Part shown: piece by piece, positions 51,996 to 60,003 of the stretch
Position numbering within the stretch: position 1 is the stretch's first letter
How the letters are laid out: every line of letters begins with the position of its first letter
NCBI GenBank assembly: GCA_020160935.1
Contig: JAIUPL010000008.1
Span: forward strand, 1-64,000
Direction of reading: 5' to 3'
Length of the DNA stretch: 64,000 bases
DNA from: Bacteroidota bacterium
GTDB taxonomy: Bacteria; Bacteroidota; Bacteroidia; Chitinophagales; Saprospiraceae
Made by a program: the position numbers and the translations under genes
Notes under the pieces: generated by a model
Database searches by the model: none
What the model was told of the DNA's origin: nothing
The model's input: the letters and a program-made list of their open reading frames with translations, nothing else

Positions 51996-52376
51996 CTATT
52001 CCCAGTAGGTTTGTTCGATGCGGTCGACATAGGGGAGTGATGCGAGTTCGTAGAGAACGCGCTGGTAGTTTTTCTGGTGTGTGCTGCCGATCACCAGCCA
52101 CTGCTGTTCGTTGCAACCGATGCGGCCTTTGGAGCCTTTTTGTACGGTTGCGCTGGGATCGATTTTTCGAACCTGTTTCCATTTTCGCGGTTCGGCCGGG
52201 ATACAAAATTCATAGTTCAGGGAAACTTTTCCGTCCGCTTTCCCACTCAGCCCTTCAGCGTCGAGGCTCCGAAAATCGAGTTTGATTTTTTTCCATACAG
52301 TTGCATCTTCTTTTACAGGATGTGTCATACATGCGCTAAACAGAAAGATTGAAAGAAAAACAGGGAACAGATTCAT
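51996..52376 (-). CDS. Small lipoprotein, function unknown
   Basis: 126 aa from the ATG at 52376, giving a signal peptide with lipobox FSAC (MNLFPVFLSIFLFSAC). The mature part is beta-rich with basic patches (VWKKIKLDFRSLDAEG, WKQVRKIDPSATVQKGSKGR, QWLVIGSTHQKNYQRVLYEL). No known domain. The longer frame overlaps the divergent asparaginase gene and adds no signal sequence. It may be read with the CDF gene 82 nt downstream, across the microsatellite. Confidence 0.72.
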   Translation of the reverse strand: MNLFPVFLSIFLFSACMTHPVKEDATVWKKIKLDFRSLDAEGLSGKADGKVSLNYEFCIPAEPRKWKQVRKIDPSATVQKGSKGRIGCNEQQWLVIGSTHQKNYQRVLYELASLPYVDRIEQTYWE

Positions 52377-52410
52377 GTCGACATGATATTTTGCGGCCAA
52401 AATTAATGAC

Positions 52411-53397
52411 ATGAATACTCGGCGCAAGTTCTTGCAGCAAACTTTATTGGGTGGCCTGGCCGTGGGGTCGGCCGATCGCCTCTTCGACACGCTCGATTTG
52501 GATGATTCGAAAGCCCCCGGCACATTTCCCGTGGTTATTTCCACCTGGGGGCCCAATGTAAAAGCCAATGCTGCGGCCTGGAAGGTGCTATCCGCTGGCG
52601 GTTATGCGCTGGATGCCATCGAAGCCGGTATTCACGTGCCGGAAGCCGACCCGGAAGACACCAGCGTGGGCTACGGCGGCTTGCCCGACCGCGACGGCCA
52701 CGTGACACTCGATGCCTGTATCATGAACGAAAAAGGTATGGCGGGCTGCGTCACCTTTCTCGAACACATCAAACACCCGATCAGCGTGGCGCGCAAAGTG
52801 ATGGAAAATACGCCCCACGTGATCATGTCGGGCGATGGCGCTCTGCAATTTGCCCTGAGCCAGGGCTTCGAAAAGGAAGACCTGCTCACCGAACACGCCC
52901 GCAAAGCCTGGGAAGCCTGGAAAGTGGAGTCCAAATACCAGCCCGTTATCAATGTGGAACGCCACGACACCATTGGTATGTTGGCCATGGATACGCAACA
53001 CCGGCTCTGCGGCGGCTGCTCCACCAGCGGACTGGCCTTTAAAATGCACGGCAGGGTAGGGGACAGCCCCGTGATCGGCGCGGGCCTGTTTGTCGACAAC
53101 GAAGTAGGTGCCGCCGTGTGTACCGGGCTGGGTGAAATGGTACTGCGCACCGTGGGCAGTTTTCTGGTTGTGGAAGAAATGCGCCGAGGCAAGCACCCGC
53201 AAAAAGCCGTGGAAACCGCTGTCAAGCGCATCGTTTCCAAATACCCCGAACAAAGCAAGGACGCACAGGTAGCCTTCATTGCGCTCGACCGGAAAGGCCG
53301 CCACGGCGCGTACAGCATTCACCCCGGGTTCAATTATGTGCTGTACCAAAACGGCGAGAATCGCGTGATCGAAGGGGCGAGTTTTTTGAAAACCTAG
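52411..53397 (+). CDS. Glycosylasparaginase/isoaspartyl peptidase-like Ntn hydrolase (T2 family), Tat-exported
   Basis: 328 aa. The N-terminus MNTRRKFLQQTLLGGLAVG is a Tat signal. It resembles the bacterial N4-(beta-N-acetylglucosaminyl)-L-asparaginase: ISTWGPNVKANAAAWKVL near the start, the autocatalytic site HDTIGMLAMD with nucleophile Thr187, GCSTSGLAFKMHGRVGDSPV and GAGLFVDNEVGAAVCTGLGE. Cleavage before Thr187 should give alpha and beta chains. It removes Asn-linked GlcNAc from glycopeptides in the periplasm. Divergent from the lipoprotein gene (34-nt gap). Its TAG overlaps the stop of the convergent DUF1573 gene by 4 nt. Confidence 0.93.
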   Translation: MNTRRKFLQQTLLGGLAVGSADRLFDTLDLDDSKAPGTFPVVISTWGPNVKANAAAWKVLSAGGYALDAIEAGIHVPEADPEDTSVGYGGLPDRDGHVTLDACIMNEKGMAGCVTFLEHIKHPISVARKVMENTPHVIMSGDGALQFALSQGFEKEDLLTEHARKAWEAWKVESKYQPVINVERHDTIGMLAMDTQHRLCGGCSTSGLAFKMHGRVGDSPVIGAGLFVDNEVGAAVCTGLGEMVLRTVGSFLVVEEMRRGKHPQKAVETAVKRIVSKYPEQSKDAQVAFIALDRKGRHGAYSIHPGFNYVLYQNGENRVIEGASFLKT

Positions 53398-53819
53398 TTT
53401 CGGGGTTTCCTTCTTGGCATCACCCGCCCGTTGAGGTACAAAATGCTCCGCAAATTGGGGCTCGAATTGTCGTAAATAATGATGCCCGGCTGTGTGAGTC
53501 CGGCCTTTCCCTGGCTATCAAATTCGATGCGAATGGACGCCGATTGTCCCGGTGGTATGGGTTTTTTCGGGTAGCGCAACACCGTACAGTCGCAACTCGC
53601 CTTTGCCCCGCGGATTTCGTAAGGCAGCACGCCCGTATTGGTCAGCACAAACGAATCCAGCAAAATCGTACCTTCTTCGATGATGCCAAATTGGAGGGTG
53701 TCGGGTTTCCAGGATACCGTCGTGAGGTTGACAGGGAGGTAATTGTCTGTTTGCGCCAGGTTCTTGCCCGGCGCGAAAAGTGCTGTTACAATCAGAAAAA
53801 AACAAACTATGCGGAACAT
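53394..53819 (-). CDS. DUF1573-domain secreted protein
   Basis: 141 aa. Signal peptide MFRIVCFFLIVTALFAPGKN. The rest is one DUF1573 Ig-like domain: LQFGIIEEGTILLDSFVLTN, the family's Cys motif GAKASCDCTVLRYPKKPIPP, and GQSASIRIEFDSQGKAG. Function unknown, but such domains are frequent in Bacteroidota periplasmic proteins. A perfect -7 box (TACTTTTG) lies 31 nt upstream, so it is transcribed separately from the copper oxidase gene 92 nt upstream. Its stop overlaps that of the asparaginase gene (CTAG). Confidence 0.88.
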   Translation of the reverse strand: MFRIVCFFLIVTALFAPGKNLAQTDNYLPVNLTTVSWKPDTLQFGIIEEGTILLDSFVLTNTGVLPYEIRGAKASCDCTVLRYPKKPIPPGQSASIRIEFDSQGKAGLTQPGIIIYDNSSPNLRSILYLNGRVMPRRKPRN

Positions 53820-53850
53820 CGGCAGTTGGATAGATGCTTTGGACTGGTGG

Positions 53851-53858
53851 CAAAAGTA
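53851..53858 (-). promoter_or_regulatory. -7 box (TACTTTTG) of the DUF1573 gene
   Basis: A perfect match to TAnnTTTG, 31 nt upstream of the ATG at 53819, in the gap after the multicopper oxidase gene. Confidence 0.5.
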
Positions 53859-53911
53859 AAAAAGAGCCTATGCGAAAACCTCCTTTCACCTAAAAAACTG
53901 TCTTTTGCCAC

Positions 53912-56449
53912 CTAATAAACTACCGTACATCCTATTCCAAAGCCCATATCACTGTCGTAATGAGAAGAAATAGACAGGTACTTGGACAAAATGTATCGTC
54001 CACCGGCCATCCACTCAAAGTCGCTGTTCCAGAAAAAATTGGCCCGAAGTCGTGTGCTTAGTGCAATATCTTCCCGCCCGATTTGTGCGCGTAAACGCCC
54101 CGTGTGGTCAACGCGCATATCCAGCGTAAGGAACAGCGGCAATACATAGCGAAAACCGGCACAAAATACCTTTCGCTCGTCCTTGGAATTGATTTGTCCA
54201 AAAAGATTGCGCTCACTGGTGGCTGGTCTGCGGAAACGGTAATCCCAGCCGACGTAGGCATTCAAAAACTGATTCCGGCCAACATAGCGTCCGATGTGGC
54301 TTTCACTTTCATAGCCGTGGTGTTCGTGTAAACCCAGCCGCCATTCTGTTTGTGCAAACCATCGGGTATTGGCGAGCATAACTTCCCCGTCCGATCCATT
54401 CGATTCCAGGCCAATCCGCGCCATCAAGTGGAAACGGCGATCATCGTGGTAAACCTTCTTCAAGGCATTTTCAGGTAATTCGGGGTTGTGTGGCGAGTTT
54501 TCATAAGTAAAAATACGCCCCATTCCGCTCATCATGTGGTATAGGATGTGACAATGGAAAAACCAGTCGCCTTCCGATTCACTCGCTGAAAATTCAATCG
54601 TATCCGTTTCCATCGGCATCAGGTCCAGTACATTTTTAAGGGGCGAGTAATGGCCGTTTTTATTAAGCACCCGAAAAAAATGCCCGTGCAGGTGCATGGG
54701 GTGTCGCATCATCGAATTATTGGTCAGAATGATGCGGATGTTTTCTCCACGTTTTATCAAAATTCTATCGGCTTCGGAAACCGTGCGGTTGTCGATGGTC
54801 CACACGTATCTGTTCATATTCCCTGTCAGTTGCCAGTGCATGGTTCGCATCGGCGCATCGGCAGGCAGTTCGGTATTTTTAGTAGCGCGAAGCATGGCAT
54901 AATTGAGCGTGGTGATCTTTTTGGGAGTTGTTGCCATGTGGTGATCGTGCTCCATGCCTTCCATGGACATCGGGGCGCTGTCTTCCAGTGCTTCAGGGTA
55001 CATGACCGAATTCATGTCCATTTGTTGAAGTGACATTGCCATGCCCATATCATCCATCGAACCATCCATTTTCATCATACTGTTCATCATTTTCATCCCT
55101 TCGAAATATCGGAGCCTGGGCAGTGTCGGCGCCGGTAGTTCCGGGCCATTTCCTAAAAACAGGGAGGCAAATTTGGTCCGATCCTCCGCAGTGGCCCTTA
55201 GTTCAAAACTGTTTTCGTCGGATATGGTGACCACGACATCGTATGTTTCTGCGACGGCAATGATCATTTTGTCCACTTCTACCGGCTCAACATCCATACC
55301 ATCACTGGCAACAACTGTCATTTTCCCTCCTGCCCATGTAAGCCAGAAGTACGAAGATGCACTTCCGTTTACAATGCGCAGCCGCACCTGGTCGCCTTTT
55401 TTGAACTGTTTTTGTTGAACAACGGGTTGTCCATTTACCAAAAAACGGTTGTAAGCCACATCTGATACATCCATCGGAAGCATGCGTTTCCATTCATTCG
55501 TGACTTTGGTTTTTAAATAACCCTGTCGTATGGCCGATCCGTAGTCTTGTGTCGATCCTTTTCGGATGGCGTACCAATCGGTTGCGTTGTGCAGCGACCT
55601 GTGAATCTGGTCAGGATTTTCGTTCGTCCATTCGCTTAATACCACTGCCAAATCGGGCAATTGGTCTATCGCACGCATCATTTTATCCCCTTGCCGTTTT
55701 TTTATGACGAGCGCGCCGTACATACCGCGCTGCTCTTGCGTGCCCGTATGCGAATGATACCAGTAGGTGCCATTTTGCACCAGCGGGAACCGGAACAAAT
55801 AAGTCTCACCTGCCCGAATGGGCGGGGTAGTCAGATACGGTACGCCGTCGTATTTGTTGGGTAATATCAAACCGTGCCAGTGGATGGAAGTTGCTTCGTC
55901 GAGCAGGTTGTGGACAAAAATTTCTGCCGTATCGCCTTCTGTAAAAGTGAGTGTCGGGGCGGGAATTTGCCCGTTTATACTCATGGCAAAACGTTTTTTT
56001 CCGGTAAAGTTAACCACCGTTTCTCCTACAAAAAGATCGATTCGAACCGTTTTGGGTGGCTCTATCGTATCTTTTTGTGGAAAAACGGTCGGCGCCTGTG
56101 GTGGTTCGGTTACAGAAGGTGTCGCCGGAACGGGTATAGCCGTATTTTTGCTTGAATCGCCCAGGGTATCGCGGTCTGCCTCCCGAACGGGAGCGCCTGG
56201 CGCCGGTTTGGGTTCCTCTTTTTTTACCGGCGGCGTTTTCGGTTTAGGTTTTGGTTTGGCCTTTTTAGGCTTCACCTTTACCAGATCCATCCCACAAACA
56301 GGACAAGACCCCGGCGCGTCGTTGTGTACTTCCGGATTCATCGTGCAGGTGTAATAAGACCCATCGGGGAGCGATTTGCCATTGTTTTGAGCAAAAACGC
56401 CGGGCAGATTCCCCAAAAATATCCATGCAAGCAGTGCGATCCATTTCAT
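53912..56449 (-). CDS. CopA-type multicopper oxidase with N-terminal heavy-metal-binding domain and C-terminal CopB-like beta barrel
   Basis: 845 aa from the ATG at 56449. Signal peptide, then a heavy-metal-binding domain (about 32-58, YTCTMNPEVH to CPVCGMDLV), a Lys/Pro linker to ~100, and three cupredoxin domains. Copper ligands: IHWHGLILPN (190), YWYHSHTGTQEQRGMYG, HPMHLHGHFF and DWFFHCHILYHM. A Met-rich stretch (about 455-500) is typical of CopA/CueO. Residues ~672-845 are an unusual extra: alternating strands (WFAQTEWRLGLHEHHGYESE, LNAYVGWDYRF, FEWMAGGRYILSKYLS) ending in TVVY, resembling outer-membrane CopB. This implies an oxidase tethered to an outer-membrane barrel. First gene after the heavy-metal-binding lipoprotein; probable copper detoxification. 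Confidence 0.9.
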   Translation of the reverse strand: MKWIALLAWIFLGNLPGVFAQNNGKSLPDGSYYTCTMNPEVHNDAPGSCPVCGMDLVKVKPKKAKPKPKPKTPPVKKEEPKPAPGAPVREADRDTLGDSSKNTAIPVPATPSVTEPPQAPTVFPQKDTIEPPKTVRIDLFVGETVVNFTGKKRFAMSINGQIPAPTLTFTEGDTAEIFVHNLLDEATSIHWHGLILPNKYDGVPYLTTPPIRAGETYLFRFPLVQNGTYWYHSHTGTQEQRGMYGALVIKKRQGDKMMRAIDQLPDLAVVLSEWTNENPDQIHRSLHNATDWYAIRKGSTQDYGSAIRQGYLKTKVTNEWKRMLPMDVSDVAYNRFLVNGQPVVQQKQFKKGDQVRLRIVNGSASSYFWLTWAGGKMTVVASDGMDVEPVEVDKMIIAVAETYDVVVTISDENSFELRATAEDRTKFASLFLGNGPELPAPTLPRLRYFEGMKMMNSMMKMDGSMDDMGMAMSLQQMDMNSVMYPEALEDSAPMSMEGMEHDHHMATTPKKITTLNYAMLRATKNTELPADAPMRTMHWQLTGNMNRYVWTIDNRTVSEADRILIKRGENIRIILTNNSMMRHPMHLHGHFFRVLNKNGHYSPLKNVLDLMPMETDTIEFSASESEGDWFFHCHILYHMMSGMGRIFTYENSPHNPELPENALKKVYHDDRRFHLMARIGLESNGSDGEVMLANTRWFAQTEWRLGLHEHHGYESESHIGRYVGRNQFLNAYVGWDYRFRRPATSERNLFGQINSKDERKVFCAGFRYVLPLFLTLDMRVDHTGRLRAQIGREDIALSTRLRANFFWNSDFEWMAGGRYILSKYLSISSHYDSDMGFGIGCTVVY

Positions 56450-56518
56450 GTTAAAAAACAGACTTCGTCGTTCCCGAATTATCAAGGCGTCGACAGGTTA
56501 TAGGTTACAAAATCGGAC

Positions 56519-56851
56519 TCATTTTTTGACAGGCTCCAAATCCATCTTGCATTTTGGACACTTGTCGCCCTCCTTTCCTGTTACTTCCGGGTGCATGGGA
56601 CAAGCATACACGTCGGAGGCAGCAGGGTCTACGAGCACCAAATCCATCTTGCATTTCGGGCATTTGTCACCCTCCTTTCCTGTTACTTCCGGGTGCATGG
56701 GGCAGGCATAAACGGCTTCCGGCGTGGTAGCAGCGGCAGGCTGGGCCTGGGCAGGCGCATCGTTTTTGGATGAATCAGGAGCAGGATTCTTCTGGCTACA
56801 GGCTGCTAGAACGAGCATTGCGAAGACGATGAAAATTCCAGTTTTTTTCAT
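56519..56851 (-). CDS. Lipoprotein with two heavy-metal-binding domains
   Basis: 110 aa from the ATG at 56851, lipobox VLAAC. After an Ala/Pro/Gln linker (DSSKNDAPAQAQPAAATT) come two near-identical heavy-metal-binding domains, each YACPMHPEVTGKEGDKCPKC then MDL, with CxMH and CxxC ligands. At the DNA level the two repeats are nearly identical, so they are a recent tandem duplication. It likely holds copper ions at the inner or outer membrane and passes them to the multicopper oxidase encoded 70 nt downstream, whose N-terminus has the same domain. Confidence 0.88.
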   Translation of the reverse strand: MKKTGIFIVFAMLVLAACSQKNPAPDSSKNDAPAQAQPAAATTPEAVYACPMHPEVTGKEGDKCPKCKMDLVLVDPAASDVYACPMHPEVTGKEGDKCPKCKMDLEPVKK

Positions 56852-56955
56852 TTTTATAAATTTTTGAAGGTGAAAATGTGGTGTACTGTAATGATGTCGC
56901 ATGTTGTGCGGATATAGAAGGTTGTGTCTTGTAAGTGATTGATTATCAAATAGTA

Positions 56956-58035
56956 TCAGAATGTTTTTTGATAGGCAGGATTGTTTAGAAACTCCGGGTC
57001 TGTGAGTGTTTTCAAAAATGCAACCAGGTCGGACTTGTCCTGCGCCGTCAGTTGCAGACCGCCAGGCTGCAGGTTGTATTGCATAAGAAATTCGACGGTT
57101 GGAGAGTCTTTCGCACCGGAATTGTAATGGTCGACCACCTGCTCCAAAGTTTGAAAACGTCCGTCATGCATATAAGGGGCACTTTGTGCAATATTGCGCA
57201 GGGAGGGTGTTTTGAATTTTGCCTTGTCGGCAGGATCGTTTGTTATTTTTTGCCTGCCGATGTCGGTCTGGCCGACTTCCGGGTCCAGTGCGTTGTTCAT
57301 GTATTTGTTGTTGGTAAAATTAAAGCCGGCATGGCAGTGAAAGCATTCTGCTCCTTTGTGCTGCCCTAAGGGATCGAATTCTGTAAAAAACAATTTGCGT
57401 CCACGTTCTTCGGCATCTGTGAGTGTTGCAGTGCCCCGTTTCCACTGGTCGTATTTGGAGTTGTTGGAAATCATTACAAACTCGAATTGCTCGATTGCCA
57501 ACCCGATTTTTTCGGGTGTAATCGAGTCGTTTCCAAATGCCCGGACAAACTGATCGCGGTATTTTTTTTCCGCTTGTAATTTGGACACCACGTTGGGCAG
57601 CGTTTCATTCATTTCAAGCGGATCTTGAATTGGTTTGAGTGCCTGCTCGTGGACACTGGCCGATCGCCCGTCCCAAAACATACCATTTTTGTGCCAGGCA
57701 AGATTCATGACGGCCATTGCCTGCCTTTTGCCCGGCATCTGTTCAACACCTATGGAAAATTGAAGGCTATCCGAAAACGCGTGTTGTTGCCGGTGGCAAT
57801 CGGCACAGGATTGTGTGCCGTCTTTCGACAATGCCTTTTCATAAAAGAGCATTCGGCCAAGTAACACACCGGCATTGGTAGGTTGGTTGGCGGATGCAAA
57901 TTGCGGATCGGGAAAATCGCGAAAGTTGACGGTGTAAGGGGTAGGGTCGAATACCGCAGGCGGTTCTGTCGGCTCTTTTTTGCAGGCCAGAACAAGGCTT
58001 GTCAGCAGGAATACTGAAAAGACAATTTTTTTCAT
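56956..58035 (-). CDS. Di-haem cytochrome c peroxidase (MauG/CcpA family), lipoprotein
   Basis: 359 aa. Signal peptide ending in lipobox VLAC. Two c-type haem sites: CADCH (77-81) and CFHCH near residue 230. Also typical are LLGRMLFYEKALSKDGTQSC, GKRQAMAVMNLAWHKNGMFW, DPLEMNETLPNVV and FKTPSLRNIAQSAPYMHDGR. It reduces hydrogen peroxide, or acts as a MauG-like oxidase, in the periplasm. Length and motifs are complete. It lies 104 nt upstream of the heavy-metal-binding lipoprotein gene and seems part of the copper cluster, where peroxidases would offset copper-driven peroxide damage. Confidence 0.93.
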   Translation of the reverse strand: MKKIVFSVFLLTSLVLACKKEPTEPPAVFDPTPYTVNFRDFPDPQFASANQPTNAGVLLGRMLFYEKALSKDGTQSCADCHRQQHAFSDSLQFSIGVEQMPGKRQAMAVMNLAWHKNGMFWDGRSASVHEQALKPIQDPLEMNETLPNVVSKLQAEKKYRDQFVRAFGNDSITPEKIGLAIEQFEFVMISNNSKYDQWKRGTATLTDAEERGRKLFFTEFDPLGQHKGAECFHCHAGFNFTNNKYMNNALDPEVGQTDIGRQKITNDPADKAKFKTPSLRNIAQSAPYMHDGRFQTLEQVVDHYNSGAKDSPTVEFLMQYNLQPGGLQLTAQDKSDLVAFLKTLTDPEFLNNPAYQKTF

Positions 58036-58272
58036 AACAATGATTTGCTGTTATCTAAATGCAGGAATGGCTGGTACACACGCCTGTGCATGGAGTCCTG
58101 TGTACGTGATGTGAAACCACGAGACACATAAGGGAACACGCAGCGGAGCGCGTACCAGTGTTAGCGGGATATTCCCCATAGGCTTCCCGAAAAAATCTGT
58201 GCTGATTTGTAAAAATCCGTTGCCCAGTCCTGTTAAGGCGAGTATGACAAATGGCCGTCGGAAAAGGGCAGA

Positions 58273-58686
58273 CTATTGGCTGTCAAACGGATGGTCCATT
58301 CCTATTTTAGGAGGAAGTGCAATGGAGAGATAGACGGCAGCCGGTATTTTGTTCAGAAAATACCAGTCCGCTTTGGTAAACGAAGGATCTTCGGGCAATG
58401 GACAAACAAATACCCCTTGTGTCAAAAATGCCTGAAACCCGGAATTAGTGGAATGAGAGCAGGGGCAACTTTTTCCGGAACAATTGCCTTTGCAACCTTT
58501 GTGCGTTTTGCAGAACTCACAACCAGTTTGCTCTGAGGTATTGCAACAGGTCTTGCGTACCGTTTTGGCTGTTTCCTTTTTGCAACACCCCTTGCTGCCT
58601 CCACAAGCCAGTGCAGGGGTGGATGACAATGCCGAAAACAGGCATGTCAGTAAGAGGGAATAAACAATGTAGGCCGAAAAACGCAT
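58273..58686 (-). CDS. Secreted Cys-rich protein, putative metal-binding
   Basis: 137 aa from the ATG at 58686, giving the signal peptide MRFSAYIVYSLLLTCLFSA and cleavage near ALA. The mature part begins with a Cys-rich segment (CGGSKGCCKK, TCCNTSEQTGCEFCK, CKGNCSGKSCPCSHS, about 11 Cys in 50 residues), then a hydrophobic-aromatic tail (FLTQGVFVCPLPEDPS, YFLNKIPAAVYLSIALPP). No family recognised. The Cys pattern suggests metal binding or many disulfides. Its position beside the peroxidase and multicopper oxidase genes supports a role in copper handling. A perfect -7 box lies 10 nt upstream. Confidence 0.72.
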   Translation of the reverse strand: MRFSAYIVYSLLLTCLFSALSSTPALACGGSKGCCKKETAKTVRKTCCNTSEQTGCEFCKTHKGCKGNCSGKSCPCSHSTNSGFQAFLTQGVFVCPLPEDPSFTKADWYFLNKIPAAVYLSIALPPKIGMDHPFDSQ

Positions 58687-58696
58687 AAACCGAATG

Positions 58697-58704
58697 CAAA
58701 TATA
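58697..58704 (-). promoter_or_regulatory. -7 box (TATATTTG) of the Cys-rich protein gene
   Basis: A perfect match to TAnnTTTG, 10 nt before the ATG, so the leader would be only a few bases. Confidence 0.5.
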
Positions 58705-58771
58705 AATGCCTGGCAGATTTTTTCCGCATCCCTTAGTTATTGTGCCCTCCATTGCCGAGTATCGATTAATG

Positions 58772-59230
58772 TCAGTAGGGTTTTGGAACACTGCCGGCAT
58801 TTAGACTTCTTTTCGCTCCCCACCTTGCGACAACAAAAAAAAGCCCAAACACGCCCCAAAGTATCGTATTGGTCCATGCCGAAAGGTGTTGTAGCAGCAC
58901 CCGATCGTTGTGATACCAAAGTGGCACGGTTTCGCCCATTTGATACCAGGCTGGCGCTGCATAGATGTCCGACTCGTAAATCTGTGTCACACCTGCGGCA
59001 TCTTTGTATTCCAGTACCACGGCATACGAAATAGGTGCACCCGGTTTGCTTCCGTTCATCGTCCGATAACCTGTTACGATGCCAGTGCTGCGCGTGCCGG
59101 ACAGCATTGTCCAGCCTTTTTGCAAACCACCCAGCGCACATGCGGTAAGGCAGATGATACTCAATAATGTGAGCGACTGCAGGATAGTGGTTTTGAGGCC
59201 CCTGTTATCGAACGTCCTTTTGTTTTTCAT
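58772..59230 (-). CDS. DUF3592-type membrane protein
   Basis: 152 aa. Two membrane helices at the ends (LTLLSIICLTACALGGL and TILWGVFGLFFVVARWG) enclose a ~75-residue extracytoplasmic beta domain (GIVTGYRTMNGSKPGAPISY, VVLEYKDAAGVTQIYESDIY, GETVPLWYHNDRVLLQ), the pattern of DUF3592 proteins. Function unknown. It lies 85 nt upstream of the Cys-rich protein gene, but that gene has its own promoter, so the two need not be co-transcribed. Confidence 0.82.
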   Translation of the reverse strand: MKNKRTFDNRGLKTTILQSLTLLSIICLTACALGGLQKGWTMLSGTRSTGIVTGYRTMNGSKPGAPISYAVVLEYKDAAGVTQIYESDIYAAPAWYQMGETVPLWYHNDRVLLQHLSAWTNTILWGVFGLFFVVARWGAKRSLNAGSVPKPY

Positions 59231-59304
59231 CGATGTAAATCAAAAACTGTTTTTATTCGTCCTGTTTAATAAATCAAATTTTCAACGCCTACCACCCGAA
59301 ATAT

Positions 59305-59985
59305 ATGGAAAAAGAGAAAAACCTGGAACTGGACCGCCTCGTATTCTTTAGCGATGCGGTCGTAGCCATCGCCATCACCCTGCTGGCGCTGGATCTCCAA
59401 CTGACGCCCGCAGGAGAACACCTGGTTTTTTCCGACATCTGGAATGCCTGGCCGCGTTTTTTGGCCTTTTTTCTGTCGTTTTTTATGATCGCCATGTTCT
59501 GGAAAATTCACCACGAGTTTTTTTTCCACATTCAGCACATCGACGAGAAACTGATGGGCTTCAACCTGGCCTGGCTGGTTTTTATTACCACCCTTCCTTT
59601 TACCACCAGCCTGCTCAGCGAGCACCTGAGCGACCTGCCTGCCATCTTTTTGTATTGCCTCAACATTTTTATGCTGAGCATTTTTCAAAATTTCATCTGG
59701 GATTATGCCTGTGACCGACTTATTTACCTGCCCGGCGTGCCTATAGACAGCCCAAAAGAAACCTTGCTAAAATCCGGCACGAGTGATGAAACCATTACCC
59801 TGTTTCGGCTGGCCTGCAATATTGCCATGGCCAATGCCTTGCTGGCCCTGTTGCTCTCCTTGTGGTGGCCCGCCGTGGCGCTCGTGGTATTGTTTTCACG
59901 CATTATCTTTTTTAGAACGGCGGCGATTCAGTGGATGGAGCGCGGCTTGGAACGGCGCGGGAGGTTTGGGCGCGGGAAACACTAA
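59305..59985 (+). CDS. TMEM175-family potassium channel-like protein (DUF1211)
   Basis: 226 aa with six predicted helices. The first helix has the family's filter motif RLVFFSDAVVAIAITLLALD (FSD signature), which lines the pore in bacterial TMEM175 channels. Later helices include FLAFFLSFFMIAMFWKIHHE and LAWLVFITTLPFTTSLL. Bacterial members are about 200 aa and tetrameric, and conduct K+. No partner is encoded nearby. The start at 59305 is the first ATG before the FSD helix. It converges on the SNF2 gene with an 18-nt gap. Confidence 0.9.
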   Translation: MEKEKNLELDRLVFFSDAVVAIAITLLALDLQLTPAGEHLVFSDIWNAWPRFLAFFLSFFMIAMFWKIHHEFFFHIQHIDEKLMGFNLAWLVFITTLPFTTSLLSEHLSDLPAIFLYCLNIFMLSIFQNFIWDYACDRLIYLPGVPIDSPKETLLKSGTSDETITLFRLACNIAMANALLALLLSLWWPAVALVVLFSRIIFFRTAAIQWMERGLERRGRFGRGKH

Positions 59986-60003
59986 GAAAATGGTCGAAAT
60001 CTT

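Noticed and set aside
51914-52030. N-terminal extension of the CDF transporter (Ser/Leu/Thr/His repeats)
   Set aside because: It is only the translated octanucleotide microsatellite; the first helix begins right after the ATG at 51913.
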